Assembly: GCA_030612905.1 (NCBI GenBank)
Contig: JAUWNA010000120.1
Coordinates: 1-6,457, forward strand
Length of the DNA: 6,457 nt
DNA from: Promethearchaeota archaeon
GTDB taxonomy: Archaea; Asgardarchaeota; Lokiarchaeia; Sigyniarchaeales; SOKP01
Direction of reading: 5' to 3'
Shown one piece after another: positions 1 through 6,456 of the stretch. The notes under the pieces were generated by a model. It saw only the letters and a program-made list of their open reading frames with translations. It made no database searches and was not told where the DNA came from. A program made the position numbers and the translations under genes. Numbering within the stretch: the first letter of the stretch is position 1; each line of letters starts with the position of its first letter.

Positions 1-1
1 C

Positions 2-562
2 GTTACGGGTACTGAGGGGGGAGGACATCAATCATATGAAAGAGTATCAACCCTTGTTTTATTACAGCAAATAAATAAACACTTCCCTGATTTACCTAAA
101 ATAGCTTGTGGAGGATTTGCTACTGGAGAATCTTTGGCAGCAGCTCTTTCATTAGGAGCCGGAGCAGTAGCCATGGGATCGCGTTTTATAGCATCAAAAG
201 AAAGCGAATTTCATGATGATTATAAAGCATTGATTCCACCAGGGAAACCACAAGATACAGGACTCTACACGGGAGCATTTGGTCCTATCCGCTTGTATAA
301 AAATAAATATGCACTCTCACATCCCGCACCTAGCAGTAAAGAAGAAATGTTAGCTTATGAGGAATCAATATCTCCCGAACAGCGAGCGAAAGATTTAGGA
401 GCCTATGATAGGGTTTATTCAGGAGATATGGAAACAGGTGCTGTATTGCTCGGTCAATCAATTGGAATCATTGATAGTATAGATGGCGTAAATGAAATCA
501 TTGAGAGAGTAATGAAGGAAGCAGAAAGTGCGATAAGGAAAAACGCATCCATGCTAAAATAA
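2..562 (+). CDS. Nitronate monooxygenase / FabK-family FMN oxidoreductase, C-terminal part (5' end outside window)
   Basis: The reading frame is open from base 2 to the TAA at 560-562, giving 186 residues. An internal TTG at 134 could be taken as a start, but the 44 residues before it carry conserved family sequence, so the gene begins outside the window. The fragment opens with GTEGGGHQ, matching the G-x-E-x-GGH motif of nitronate monooxygenases and FabK-type enoyl reductases; its His (residue 9 of the fragment) sits at the usual catalytic position. Next come CGGFATGESLAAALSLGA and MGSRF, the FMN-phosphate-binding end of the TIM barrel, then SKESEFHDDYK, also typical of the family. The expected product is a soluble cytoplasmic flavoenzyme that oxidises alkyl nitronates or reduces an enoyl or related substrate; the fragment cannot separate these. 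It points toward the minus-strand operon but is separated from it by the transglutaminase-like gene. Family assignment is firm, substrate unknown. Confidence 0.9.
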   Translation, partial: VTGTEGGGHQSYERVSTLVLLQQINKHFPDLPKIACGGFATGESLAAALSLGAGAVAMGSRFIASKESEFHDDYKALIPPGKPQDTGLYTGAFGPIRLYKNKYALSHPAPSSKEEMLAYEESISPEQRAKDLGAYDRVYSGDMETGAVLLGQSIGIIDSIDGVNEIIERVMKEAESAIRKNASMLK

Positions 563-566
563 TCCC

Positions 567-580
567 CTTTTCTTTTTTTT
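567..580 (+). terminator. Oligo-T terminator after the flavoenzyme gene
   Basis: A pyrimidine tract of Cs, then Ts broken by one C, then eight Ts (573-580) starts five bases after the TAA. There is no convincing hairpin in front of it. Archaea commonly terminate at such U-tracts without a stem-loop, so this probably ends the flavoenzyme transcript. It separates that gene from the next plus-strand gene, 115 bases downstream. Confidence 0.5.
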
Positions 581-637
581 GCATTTGGTTCTTTGAAAAA
601 AAATGACAAGTCTATAATTAAAAACTTTTATCAACTT

Positions 638-645
638 TTTATATT
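638..645 (+). promoter_or_regulatory. Candidate TATA box for the transglutaminase-like gene
   Basis: The string TTTATATT lies about 37 bases before the proposed ATG at 678. An archaeal-type start site 25-27 bases downstream of the box would fall near 666-670 and give a leader of about ten bases, just enough for the AGGAG at 663-667 to be partly included. The whole gap (563-668) is AT-rich, so such a box can arise by chance. The call rests mainly on its spacing and on the oligo-T tract that ends the previous gene. Confidence 0.35.
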
Positions 646-677
646 TTTAATTATTGTAAATTAGGAGATTGAAAATA

Positions 678-1283
678 ATGGTTATATCTTCAAGTAATTC
701 TTATTTCATAGATTTCGATTCTGAAATCGTTCGAAAAACCGCTAGTAGTATTGTTAAAGAGGTGATAGATCCGAAAGAAAAGGCTATCAAGTTATTTTAT
801 TGGACGAGGGATGAAATAAAATATGATGGCCATAGTCTTTCTTCCATGCGAAAGAGATATAAAGCATCTGCAATTATTGAAAAAGGTCAAGGTTGGTGCG
901 TACAAAAAGCGGTAGTTCTAACCGCATTGGCTCGAGCAGTAGATATGCCTGCTAGACTTCATTTCGCTGATATTCGAAATCATCAAACGCCTGAAAAATT
1001 GAAAGAGAAAATGGGAACGAATATTTTTCTTTATCATGGTTATACGGACTTATATATTAATGGAAAATGGATTAAAGCAACTCCTGCATTTAATAAGGAA
1101 TTATGTGACAAATTCGGATATAAAACAGTAGAATTTGATGGAATTCATGATGCAATCCTTCCAAGTACTACTTTAAACGGTGAAAAATATGTGGAATATC
1201 TAAAGGATAGAGGAACAAATCATAAACTGCCTTTTAAAGAAATATTTCGCGCGTTCTACGATTATTATCCTGTAAAAAATTAA
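678..1283 (+). CDS. Transglutaminase-like (Cys/His papain-fold) protein
   Basis: This is a 201-residue soluble protein of the transglutaminase-like superfamily. The nucleophile region is GWCVQKAVVLTALARA, with the probable catalytic Cys at residue 74. It is followed by MPARLHFADIRNHQ and then YHGYTDLYINGKWIKATPAFN, with the probable catalytic His at 120. The third catalytic position, usually Asp in a W-x-x-x-D-P context, reads Thr here (W-I-K-A-T-P, residue 135). The string KATPAFN recurs in a known bacterial and archaeal branch of the family, so the change looks like a subfamily trait and not damage. Reactions in this superfamily include amide hydrolysis and acyl transfer; no substrate can be named. 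I chose the ATG at 678 over a TTG at 669 because AGGAG (663-667) is 10 bases before the ATG but only 1 base before the TTG. There is no signal peptide or membrane segment. The gene appears monocistronic and converges on the minus-strand operon. Confidence 0.88.
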   Translation: MVISSSNSYFIDFDSEIVRKTASSIVKEVIDPKEKAIKLFYWTRDEIKYDGHSLSSMRKRYKASAIIEKGQGWCVQKAVVLTALARAVDMPARLHFADIRNHQTPEKLKEKMGTNIFLYHGYTDLYINGKWIKATPAFNKELCDKFGYKTVEFDGIHDAILPSTTLNGEKYVEYLKDRGTNHKLPFKEIFRAFYDYYPVKN

Positions 1284-1321
1284 ACTGTTTCAGTTACTAA
1301 AGATTCAAGAGGGGATTTTGT

Positions 1322-1347
1322 AAAAAATAATTGAAAAAAAGAAAAAA
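1322..1347 (-). terminator. Oligo-T terminator at the end of the dehydratase/Fe-S operon
   Basis: Read on the minus strand, directly after the TAA of the Fe-S gene there is T6, C, T7, a short spacer and T6 (plus-strand A-runs at 1342-1347, 1334-1340 and 1322-1327). No stem-loop precedes them. Repeated U-tracts straight after a stop codon are a typical archaeal transcript end. They lie in the 65-base convergent gap, where they can also limit read-through into the transglutaminase-like gene. Confidence 0.5.
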
Positions 1348-1348
1348 T

Positions 1349-2377
1349 TTAATAATCTAATTTCTCTCCAAGAGCAAGTCTTGCTAAATCACTGATAAAG
1401 TAAGCTTTCATCCCTTTACCAGTTACTTTTCGTTCTAGCGTGTCTAAACACATTGGACAGTTGAATATGCAAACTTGAGCACCAAAATCTACCATATCTT
1501 GAACATTATCATTTTGTGATTTGCGAACTTTTTTTTTATGGCCTCTCATTCCGAAAGGTGCAGCACAACATAAACCATTTTCCCTATCGTATTTCCTTGC
1601 TACTCGTTCTACTCCAATTAATTCACAAATTTTATCAAGAATTTTGTCAGTTTCAGGCACATATCGATTTGAGCAATTTCGTTGATATGCTGCTTTTAAG
1701 TTTAATTTTTTAATATCAGACTCGTGCTCTTTCAAGTAATTATAGACATATTCGAATATATGTATTGGTTTGAAAGGAACTTCAAGGTTATTTCTTTGAC
1801 AGTAAGAGGTATACAAGCCGTAACATTCATCATGCCAACAGATCACTTCAGTGTCTTTTAAAACGCCTGCTTTTTTGAAGTTTTCAAGAACAACTGGGAC
1901 ACGTTCTTTGATTATGGAAGGTTTTGCAACGTGTTGGTATACTAATTGGCAAAAATAATGTAAACCCCCAACAGATTGTAGATCATCAAACATTGGTCCT
2001 TTCATTTCTTTAGCATTCATTTTAGGAAAAGCACATTTATTTAAAACCGGTTTTCCAGGATCAATCGGACGTGGTACAAATTCTCCTTTTGCTTTGTACA
2101 TATTTATCGAATTTTGAACTATTGCAGGTTGGATATCTTGAGATTGGTATTTTTCTTGTAATTCATTTATTTTATCAAAAGGGTGTGAATTGTAAGGACA
2201 ATACTCATCACAAGAAAAACAAAGCATGCAATCTTTCAAGATCCTACAATCTTCATCTTCGTTAATTAATTTAGTGATTTCTTGTTTAGCAGTTTCAATA
2301 CTATCAAAATCGATCCACTGACATTTCATCATACAGTCAACCGTTTTGCATTCCGCGCAATGCGAATTATCAAACAT
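1349..2377 (-). CDS. HdrD/GlcF-like Fe-S protein: N-terminal ferredoxin-type clusters plus C-terminal CCG domain
   Basis: The protein has 342 residues and no membrane segment. Its N-terminus has two cluster motifs: C7-x2-C10-x4-C15-x3-C19, slightly irregular, and C50-x2-C53-x2-C56-x3-C60-P, the classic [4Fe-4S] ferredoxin form. The C-terminal half has one complete CCG motif: C235, then the C270-C271 pair after 34 residues, then C307-x2-C310 after 35 more. This fits the CX31-39-CC-X35-36-CXXC rule of heterodisulfide reductase subunits HdrB/HdrD and of GlcF and LutA. An upstream half-domain (C143, C180-x4-C185, C193) looks like a degenerate first CCG unit that has lost its Cys pair. The likely role is electron transfer, possibly with a special [4Fe-4S] cluster at the CCG site. 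It is the last gene of the operon, 91 bases after a dehydratase-family gene, so it may pass electrons to or from those subunits. A weak AAAGGT lies just before the ATG. The family is secure; the partner is inferred. Confidence 0.9.
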   Translation of the reverse strand: MFDNSHCAECKTVDCMMKCQWIDFDSIETAKQEITKLINEDEDCRILKDCMLCFSCDEYCPYNSHPFDKINELQEKYQSQDIQPAIVQNSINMYKAKGEFVPRPIDPGKPVLNKCAFPKMNAKEMKGPMFDDLQSVGGLHYFCQLVYQHVAKPSIIKERVPVVLENFKKAGVLKDTEVICWHDECYGLYTSYCQRNNLEVPFKPIHIFEYVYNYLKEHESDIKKLNLKAAYQRNCSNRYVPETDKILDKICELIGVERVARKYDRENGLCCAAPFGMRGHKKKVRKSQNDNVQDMVDFGAQVCIFNCPMCLDTLERKVTGKGMKAYFISDLARLALGEKLDY

Positions 2378-2402
2378 ATTTTTATACCTTTATTATTTTT
2401 TG

Positions 2403-2445
2403 AATAATTATTATATTTAGATTAGATTATGTTCTAATAATTATT
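2403..2445. repeat. Pair of AT-only 10-bp palindromes in the intergenic gap
   Basis: AATAATTATT occurs at 2403-2412 and again at 2436-2445. Each copy is its own reverse complement, and one extra matching base extends the pair to an 11-bp inverted repeat (2403-2413 with 2435-2445). The centres are 33 bases apart, about three helical turns. They flank a TATA-like stretch on the minus strand about 35-40 bases before the Fe-S gene's ATG. They could be operator half-sites or an RNA hairpin, but in DNA this AT-rich chance occurrence is quite possible. Confidence 0.3.
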
Positions 2446-2468
2446 AATTTTAATATCTTTATTATTTT

Positions 2469-3758
2469 TCATAAAAGCGTTTGAGTAAACATGTTAATTT
2501 TGTCTTTTATGATTTTTTCAGATGTCATTCGCTTATCACCGACATCTAAATCTATTATAAGCATAGGAATACCAACTTCATCCCTTAAGGCTTCCCTTAA
2601 TATCTGTGGAACGGCTCCAAATTGTTTACAACCTAAGTGTGAAGTAAAAATATAGCAATCTGCGGTAAATTCTTTCGCTAATCTCACGCAATCGTCAATA
2701 AAGGGATAAAAGAATTCTGTTGATTGCTTAATCATTGGAAGACTCATACCTTTTTTAGCCATTCCGTAAAATAACGTATCCAAATCAGATTTTGTATTGA
2801 TGGGGTCAAAAAAGTTGTAATTGAAAATATCGAATAAAATACTCATCCCCAATTCACGATCTAAATATTCACATAACCCCAAATTGAAAAAAATAATCAT
2901 GTACGGCCATATACTTCGTATTTTTTCTTCACCACCATGATGCTCTTTATTTTTATAGCGGAACTTAGCAATTTCAAGCATATCGCGGTAAAAGTCTAAT
3001 TTTTCCTCGCGCCCTGACATAAAGGTCGCGGCAGCTGCGGACAGAGGGTTAAACATATTTTCTACGGGACAAGGAGTCGCTTTTTTTAGTTCAAATATTT
3101 CAAGTTGGGTTTTGTTCGTTTCATTTTCTAGTTCAATCTGTGCTCTCATTTTCTCATAATTGGGTTCTTGACCAATTGCTTTACCTAATTCCTCTAAACT
3201 TAGCTTTAATTGTTCTGCATAATAAATATAGCTTTTTTCTTCCCAAAGGAACGGTAAATCGGGAGTTATTAAGGGAATATTTTTATGATACCTAAAGAAG
3301 GGATAAGAGGCGTAAGTGTTGTCGCACGGCGCGGTTGGCGTGATAATTGCGTCAAACTTGAATAAATCGTCAAGTGTCATCCCCATTGTCCCTTTTTGGG
3401 AGGAACACGTGTGGAAGGGATGTCCCCAGCTATTTATTAAATCATAATAGGGTTCAGAACCATCAGGTAATAATGCTGATATGAAATACGAGACCGCTTC
3501 AACACAAACGGGCACACAATCAAAACAATAAAGATAATCTGAGGGGAAAGCAAAATGGTATCCAATTACAGGTAACCCTTCTCCCGCTTTTTTGATGAAA
3601 TCAGCCATTACTAAGTCGATATATTTCAAACCTATCCTCAATGCCGGCATTCCATCTTCGGGAAGTATTTTATCAACCAAATCGTATGTAGTGGACACGG
3701 CTTGTTTTAACATCTTATAGGGAATTATTCTATTTTCTAATTTTGATTGATTAACCAT
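2469..3758 (-). CDS. 2-hydroxyacyl-CoA dehydratase / benzoyl-CoA reductase subunit, BcrB-like (paralogue A)
   Basis: This 429-residue subunit belongs to the HGD-D / BcrB-BcrC superfamily, which handles CoA thioesters at a [4Fe-4S] cluster by single-electron chemistry. The three expected ligands are C118 (HTCSSQKG), C145 (PTAPCDNT) and C377 (SHLGCKQFG), the last followed after 20 residues by GIPMLIIDLDVGD, the family's C-terminal signature. An additional C78-x2-C81-x3-C85 group sits in the N-terminal domain, where the short subunit encoded at 5135-6286 has none of these cysteines. KEHHGGEE (271-278) is shared with the neighbouring paralogue. The length fits BcrB better than the short HgdB-type subunit. 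It is the third full gene of the operon, 40 bases after paralogue B, with a weak GGT before the ATG. The substrate could be an (R)-2-hydroxyacyl-CoA or an aromatic or alicyclic acyl-CoA; the sequence does not decide this. The HLGC form of the last ligand motif looks more canonical than in paralogue B. Confidence 0.92.
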   Translation of the reverse strand: MVNQSKLENRIIPYKMLKQAVSTTYDLVDKILPEDGMPALRIGLKYIDLVMADFIKKAGEGLPVIGYHFAFPSDYLYCFDCVPVCVEAVSYFISALLPDGSEPYYDLINSWGHPFHTCSSQKGTMGMTLDDLFKFDAIITPTAPCDNTYASYPFFRYHKNIPLITPDLPFLWEEKSYIYYAEQLKLSLEELGKAIGQEPNYEKMRAQIELENETNKTQLEIFELKKATPCPVENMFNPLSAAAATFMSGREEKLDFYRDMLEIAKFRYKNKEHHGGEEKIRSIWPYMIIFFNLGLCEYLDRELGMSILFDIFNYNFFDPINTKSDLDTLFYGMAKKGMSLPMIKQSTEFFYPFIDDCVRLAKEFTADCYIFTSHLGCKQFGAVPQILREALRDEVGIPMLIIDLDVGDKRMTSEKIIKDKINMFTQTLL

Positions 3759-3798
3759 AGTTATACCATTTTTAATTTAATTATAATAATATTATATT

Positions 3799-5088
3799 TT
3801 ACATGAGCGTCTGAACAAACATAGTTATTTTATCTTTAAAAGCTTTTAAAGAAGTCATTCGAGCATCTCCTACGTCGAAATCAATTATTAACATAGGGAT
3901 CCCAACTTCATCGTGAAGAGCTTCTCTTAAAAGTTGTGGGACGGCACCAAATTGCTTACACGCAATGCTTTGGGTGTAAATAAAACAGTCTGCGCTAAAA
4001 TCTTTAGCCATTCTAATACAATCGTCTAAGAAGGGATAATAGAATTCTGAGGACTGCTTCACCATCGGCCAACCCATAGCCTTCTTTGCCATTCCATAGA
4101 ATAATGTATCTGAATCAGATTTTGTATCAATTAAATCTGATAGATTGTAGTTAAATATATCTAACAAAATGCTCATACCCAATTCGCGATCTAACCATTC
4201 ACATAAAGAAATATCAAAAAATGTGAGCATATAAGGCCAGATGGACCTAACTCGTTCTTCACCTCCATGATGCTCCTTGTTTTTATACCTATTTTTTGCG
4301 AGTTCCAACATTCTTTGGTAAAAAGAGAGGTTTTCAGATGTTCCCGAAATAAATATAGTTGCTGCAGCTGAAATGGGATTAAACATGTTCTCGATTGGGC
4401 TCGGAACAGCCTTAATTAAATCAAATAATTCCATTTTTAATTTTGTTACATCGTTCTCTAATTCCAAAGCATTTCTCATTTTTTCAAAATCGGGTTCTTG
4501 ACCAATTACTTTACCTAATTCCTCTAAACTTAGCTTTAATTGTTCTCCGTAATACTTGTAACTTTTTTCCTCGTGAAGAAAAGGCATGTCAGCAATGATT
4601 AAAGGATACTTTTTTTGTAATTTAAAAAAAGGATAAGAGGCGCATGTGGAGTCACAGGGCGCTGTTGGAGTGATAATCGCATCGAATTTAAATAAATCTT
4701 CCAAACTCATTCCCATTACCCCCTTTTGGGCGGAACAAGTATGAAAAGGGTGCCCCCAATTACCTATTAAATCATAATAGGTCTCGACACCACTTAAAAG
4801 TAAAGCACCAAGAAAAAATGAAACCCCTTCAATACAAATTGGGACGCAATCAAAACATTTTAAGTATTCTGGCTGAAATGCAAAGTGGTATCCCACTATT
4901 GGCAATCCTTCTCTTGCTTTTTCGATGTCTTTACGAACCACAGACAAAACCTCTTCTAATCCAATTCTTAACGAAGGAAGTCCGCTATCAGGTAAAATTT
5001 TATCGATTAATTCATGAGTTGTTGACATCGAATTTAATAACATCTGATATGGAATAATCCTATTTCCCATCTCTGTTTTATTAGGCAT
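3799..5088 (-). CDS. 2-hydroxyacyl-CoA dehydratase / benzoyl-CoA reductase subunit, BcrB-like (paralogue B)
   Basis: This protein has the same length (429) as the gene that follows it in the operon and aligns to it without a gap. I counted about 294 identical residues, or 69%. The ligands C118 (HTCSAQKG), C145 (PTAPCDST) and C377 (IACKQFG) are kept, as is C78-x2-C81-x3-C85. The two copies differ near the presumed active site: C149 here where A has Tyr; S374-I-A376-C here against H374-L-G376-C in A; GWP at 339-341 against SLP. Both therefore look functional but may favour different substrates or partners. The gene starts at an ATG with a weak GGAT about eight bases upstream, and lies 46 bases after the BcrC-like gene. 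It is a probable tandem duplicate of its neighbour. It could pair with the short subunit, or pair with paralogue A as unlike halves of one dimer. Confidence 0.92.
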   Translation of the reverse strand: MPNKTEMGNRIIPYQMLLNSMSTTHELIDKILPDSGLPSLRIGLEEVLSVVRKDIEKAREGLPIVGYHFAFQPEYLKCFDCVPICIEGVSFFLGALLLSGVETYYDLIGNWGHPFHTCSAQKGVMGMSLEDLFKFDAIITPTAPCDSTCASYPFFKLQKKYPLIIADMPFLHEEKSYKYYGEQLKLSLEELGKVIGQEPDFEKMRNALELENDVTKLKMELFDLIKAVPSPIENMFNPISAAATIFISGTSENLSFYQRMLELAKNRYKNKEHHGGEERVRSIWPYMLTFFDISLCEWLDRELGMSILLDIFNYNLSDLIDTKSDSDTLFYGMAKKAMGWPMVKQSSEFYYPFLDDCIRMAKDFSADCFIYTQSIACKQFGAVPQLLREALHDEVGIPMLIIDFDVGDARMTSLKAFKDKITMFVQTLM

Positions 5089-5134
5089 ATTTTTTATCCA
5101 AATTAAATCAGTAAGCTTTTTCCAAATTCTAATA

Positions 5135-6286
5135 CTATTTAATCATTTCTAAAAAGGCTTCAATACGCGTTTGAAGTCTCGTTGTATCTGCTTGGTAGAA
5201 TTCGCGATCGAGGTCCAAAACGGGGATTTCCAAATCCTTTAGCCTATGTGAATGGAGCATATTATCACATCCCGCTAGATCACAGTTGTTTATTCTCTGT
5301 AAGATAACTCCATCAATATTTGCTCTGTCAATTTCATTTCTTAGAAAATCAAATCGCCTATCATAGTCATCCATCATTCTAGGGCAAGAAAGTCTGTAAT
5401 ATAAACGTTTTGAGATATTTTTTAATGGGTTATTTCCATCACCTATGTGTACATCATCTAAAAAATTGCGAGAACCAAAGCATAAAGAATCAGACACTAT
5501 TAAGGCTCCAGAATCTTCAATTAATTTAGTAAAATCAGTACTATCTACTTCGCTTCCAACGAGCATAATTCTTTTAACATTCGATTTAATTCCTTCAGAC
5601 TCTTTCAAGAATTTGAGAATTCTTTCTAATTCTTGGTTTGCAAGTTCTTTAGGGATTGAACTATTTGACATTGACATTTGTAAGGCTTCGCTTCCCGTAA
5701 TTTTTGGCGCGTCAATAATTCTTAGTTCATGGATTTTTCGCAAAAGATCGCGATTCTTATTGAATATTTTTATCGAATTAAGTAAATCTTGATCAGAAAT
5801 AATTTGATGAGTATATGTTTCTTCTATTTCTTCTTTGAATTCTTCTATTTCTTTATGGTACCATTCAAAACCTTCATCTGTTATAATATGAGGCATAGCA
5901 ATATAAAACCGCGGAACCTTTTTTTCAAAACCTTTTCTTTTAAATACTTTCAAATCGAAGAGCTCGTACATTCGTCGAGTGTGATCGCACGAATTACATA
6001 TAAAAAGACCATCTAAGAAATCGTAACCTCCTCTCAAAGCCATATCTAATGTTGCTCGAACAAATGAGCACGTAAACCTTACCATGTATATATCAGCTAA
6101 ATCCGTGTCTTTATTTCCAGTTGATCGAATTCTGAAAGGTAATAAATTTGCTGCGTGCAGTAATTCTTCAGGAATGTAAGTACAATAATGACCAACTACT
6201 TTTTTACTCTTTGCTTGCCATTCCTTAACGTAAGAGTTCATAATTGAATTCGATATGTTAAGAAAAGGATCGTTATTTAAGCTCAT
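5135..6286 (-). CDS. 2-hydroxyacyl-CoA dehydratase / benzoyl-CoA reductase short subunit, BcrC/HgdB-like
   Basis: At 383 residues this matches the size of BcrC and HgdB. Family signatures run in order: VGHYCTYIPEELLHAANLLPFRIRS near residues 31-55; C73 in FTCSFVRA; C100 in NSCDHTRRMYELF, the characteristic S-C-D-x-x-R-R motif; and C335 in RINNCDLAGCDN, followed by EIPVLDLDREF after about 19 residues. C73, C100 and C335 are the probable [4Fe-4S] ligands. C340, five residues beyond C335, is an extra cysteine. A charged Glu-rich helix lies near 145-157. The ATG is supported by a strong GGGAGA (plus-strand 6296-6301) nine bases upstream, the best ribosome binding site in the operon, and it overlaps the stop of the preceding frame in ATGA. 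The protein is cytoplasmic and oxygen-sensitive by family. It is the likely common partner of the two BcrB-like paralogues downstream. No ATPase activator motif occurs in it. Confidence 0.93.
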   Translation of the reverse strand: MSLNNDPFLNISNSIMNSYVKEWQAKSKKVVGHYCTYIPEELLHAANLLPFRIRSTGNKDTDLADIYMVRFTCSFVRATLDMALRGGYDFLDGLFICNSCDHTRRMYELFDLKVFKRKGFEKKVPRFYIAMPHIITDEGFEWYHKEIEEFKEEIEETYTHQIISDQDLLNSIKIFNKNRDLLRKIHELRIIDAPKITGSEALQMSMSNSSIPKELANQELERILKFLKESEGIKSNVKRIMLVGSEVDSTDFTKLIEDSGALIVSDSLCFGSRNFLDDVHIGDGNNPLKNISKRLYYRLSCPRMMDDYDRRFDFLRNEIDRANIDGVILQRINNCDLAGCDNMLHSHRLKDLEIPVLDLDREFYQADTTRLQTRIEAFLEMIK

Positions 6287-6456
6287 GGTAATAAATCTCC
6301 CTTGCTGTTTTTATAGACTTCATTCTTACCTATCATCAAACACCTTACTAGCTTTATGGCAGCTACATAGGACCCTTTTATTTTTATTTTTCTGGGAATT
6401 AAATACTTTAGAAGTTTCATAAGTCCAAAGATATTATTTTTAGAACGAATAATACT
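6283..6456 (-). CDS. C-terminal end of an unrecognised gene, translationally coupled to the BcrC-like gene (5' end outside window)
   Basis: On the minus strand a frame with no stop runs in from the right edge for 57 codons and ends in TGA at 6285-6283. That stop shares ATGA with the start codon of the next gene, a four-base overlap typical of coupled genes in an operon. The fragment is basic, with a tract like LIPRKIKIKGSYVAAIKLVRCL and then GKNEVYKNSKGDLLP at the end. The K-x-K-x-x-G-x-x-x-A-x-K-L pattern faintly recalls the C-terminus of SCP2-like sterol/lipid carrier domains, but that is a guess. An internal ATG (6418-6420) has no clear ribosome binding site, and the frame stays open upstream of it, so a longer gene is more likely than a 45-residue one. 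Its existence means the operon promoter is outside the window. Confidence 0.65.
   Translation of the reverse strand, partial: SIIRSKNNIFGLMKLLKYLIPRKIKIKGSYVAAIKLVRCLMIGKNEVYKNSKGDLLP
6296..6301 (-). promoter_or_regulatory. Strong Shine-Dalgarno site for the BcrC-like gene
   Basis: On the minus strand GGGAGA sits nine bases before the ATG at 6286-6284 and lies inside the end of the upstream coding frame. It fixes the start of the BcrC-like protein. Together with the ATGA overlap it suggests both reinitiation and independent loading of ribosomes. The other three minus-strand starts have only GGT or GGAT remnants. Confidence 0.7.

Noticed and set aside
134..562. TTG at 134 as the start of a complete 142-residue protein
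   Set aside because: The same frame is open to the window edge and encodes the family's G-x-E-x-GGH motif upstream, so this is an internal codon of a truncated gene.
1283..1295. Short hairpin AACTG-TTT-CAGTT at the transglutaminase-like stop codon
   Set aside because: Only five base pairs with no T-tract following, so not enough to call a terminator.
1516..1713. Plus-strand open frame of 65 codons
   Set aside because: It lies antisense within the Fe-S gene, whose cysteine motifs are clear; no family features or ribosome binding site.
2071..2265. Plus-strand open frame of 64 codons
   Set aside because: Antisense to the N-terminal cluster region of the Fe-S gene; its composition is that of a reverse-complement shadow.
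4818..5057. Plus-strand open frame of 79 codons
   Set aside because: Antisense to the start of paralogue B, which is conserved against paralogue A.
5445..6016. Two overlapping plus-strand open frames (115 and 75 codons), one Phe-rich and membrane-like
   Set aside because: Both are antisense to the BcrC-like gene. The Phe-rich run mirrors its Glu/Lys-rich helix (GAA/AAA codons read backwards).
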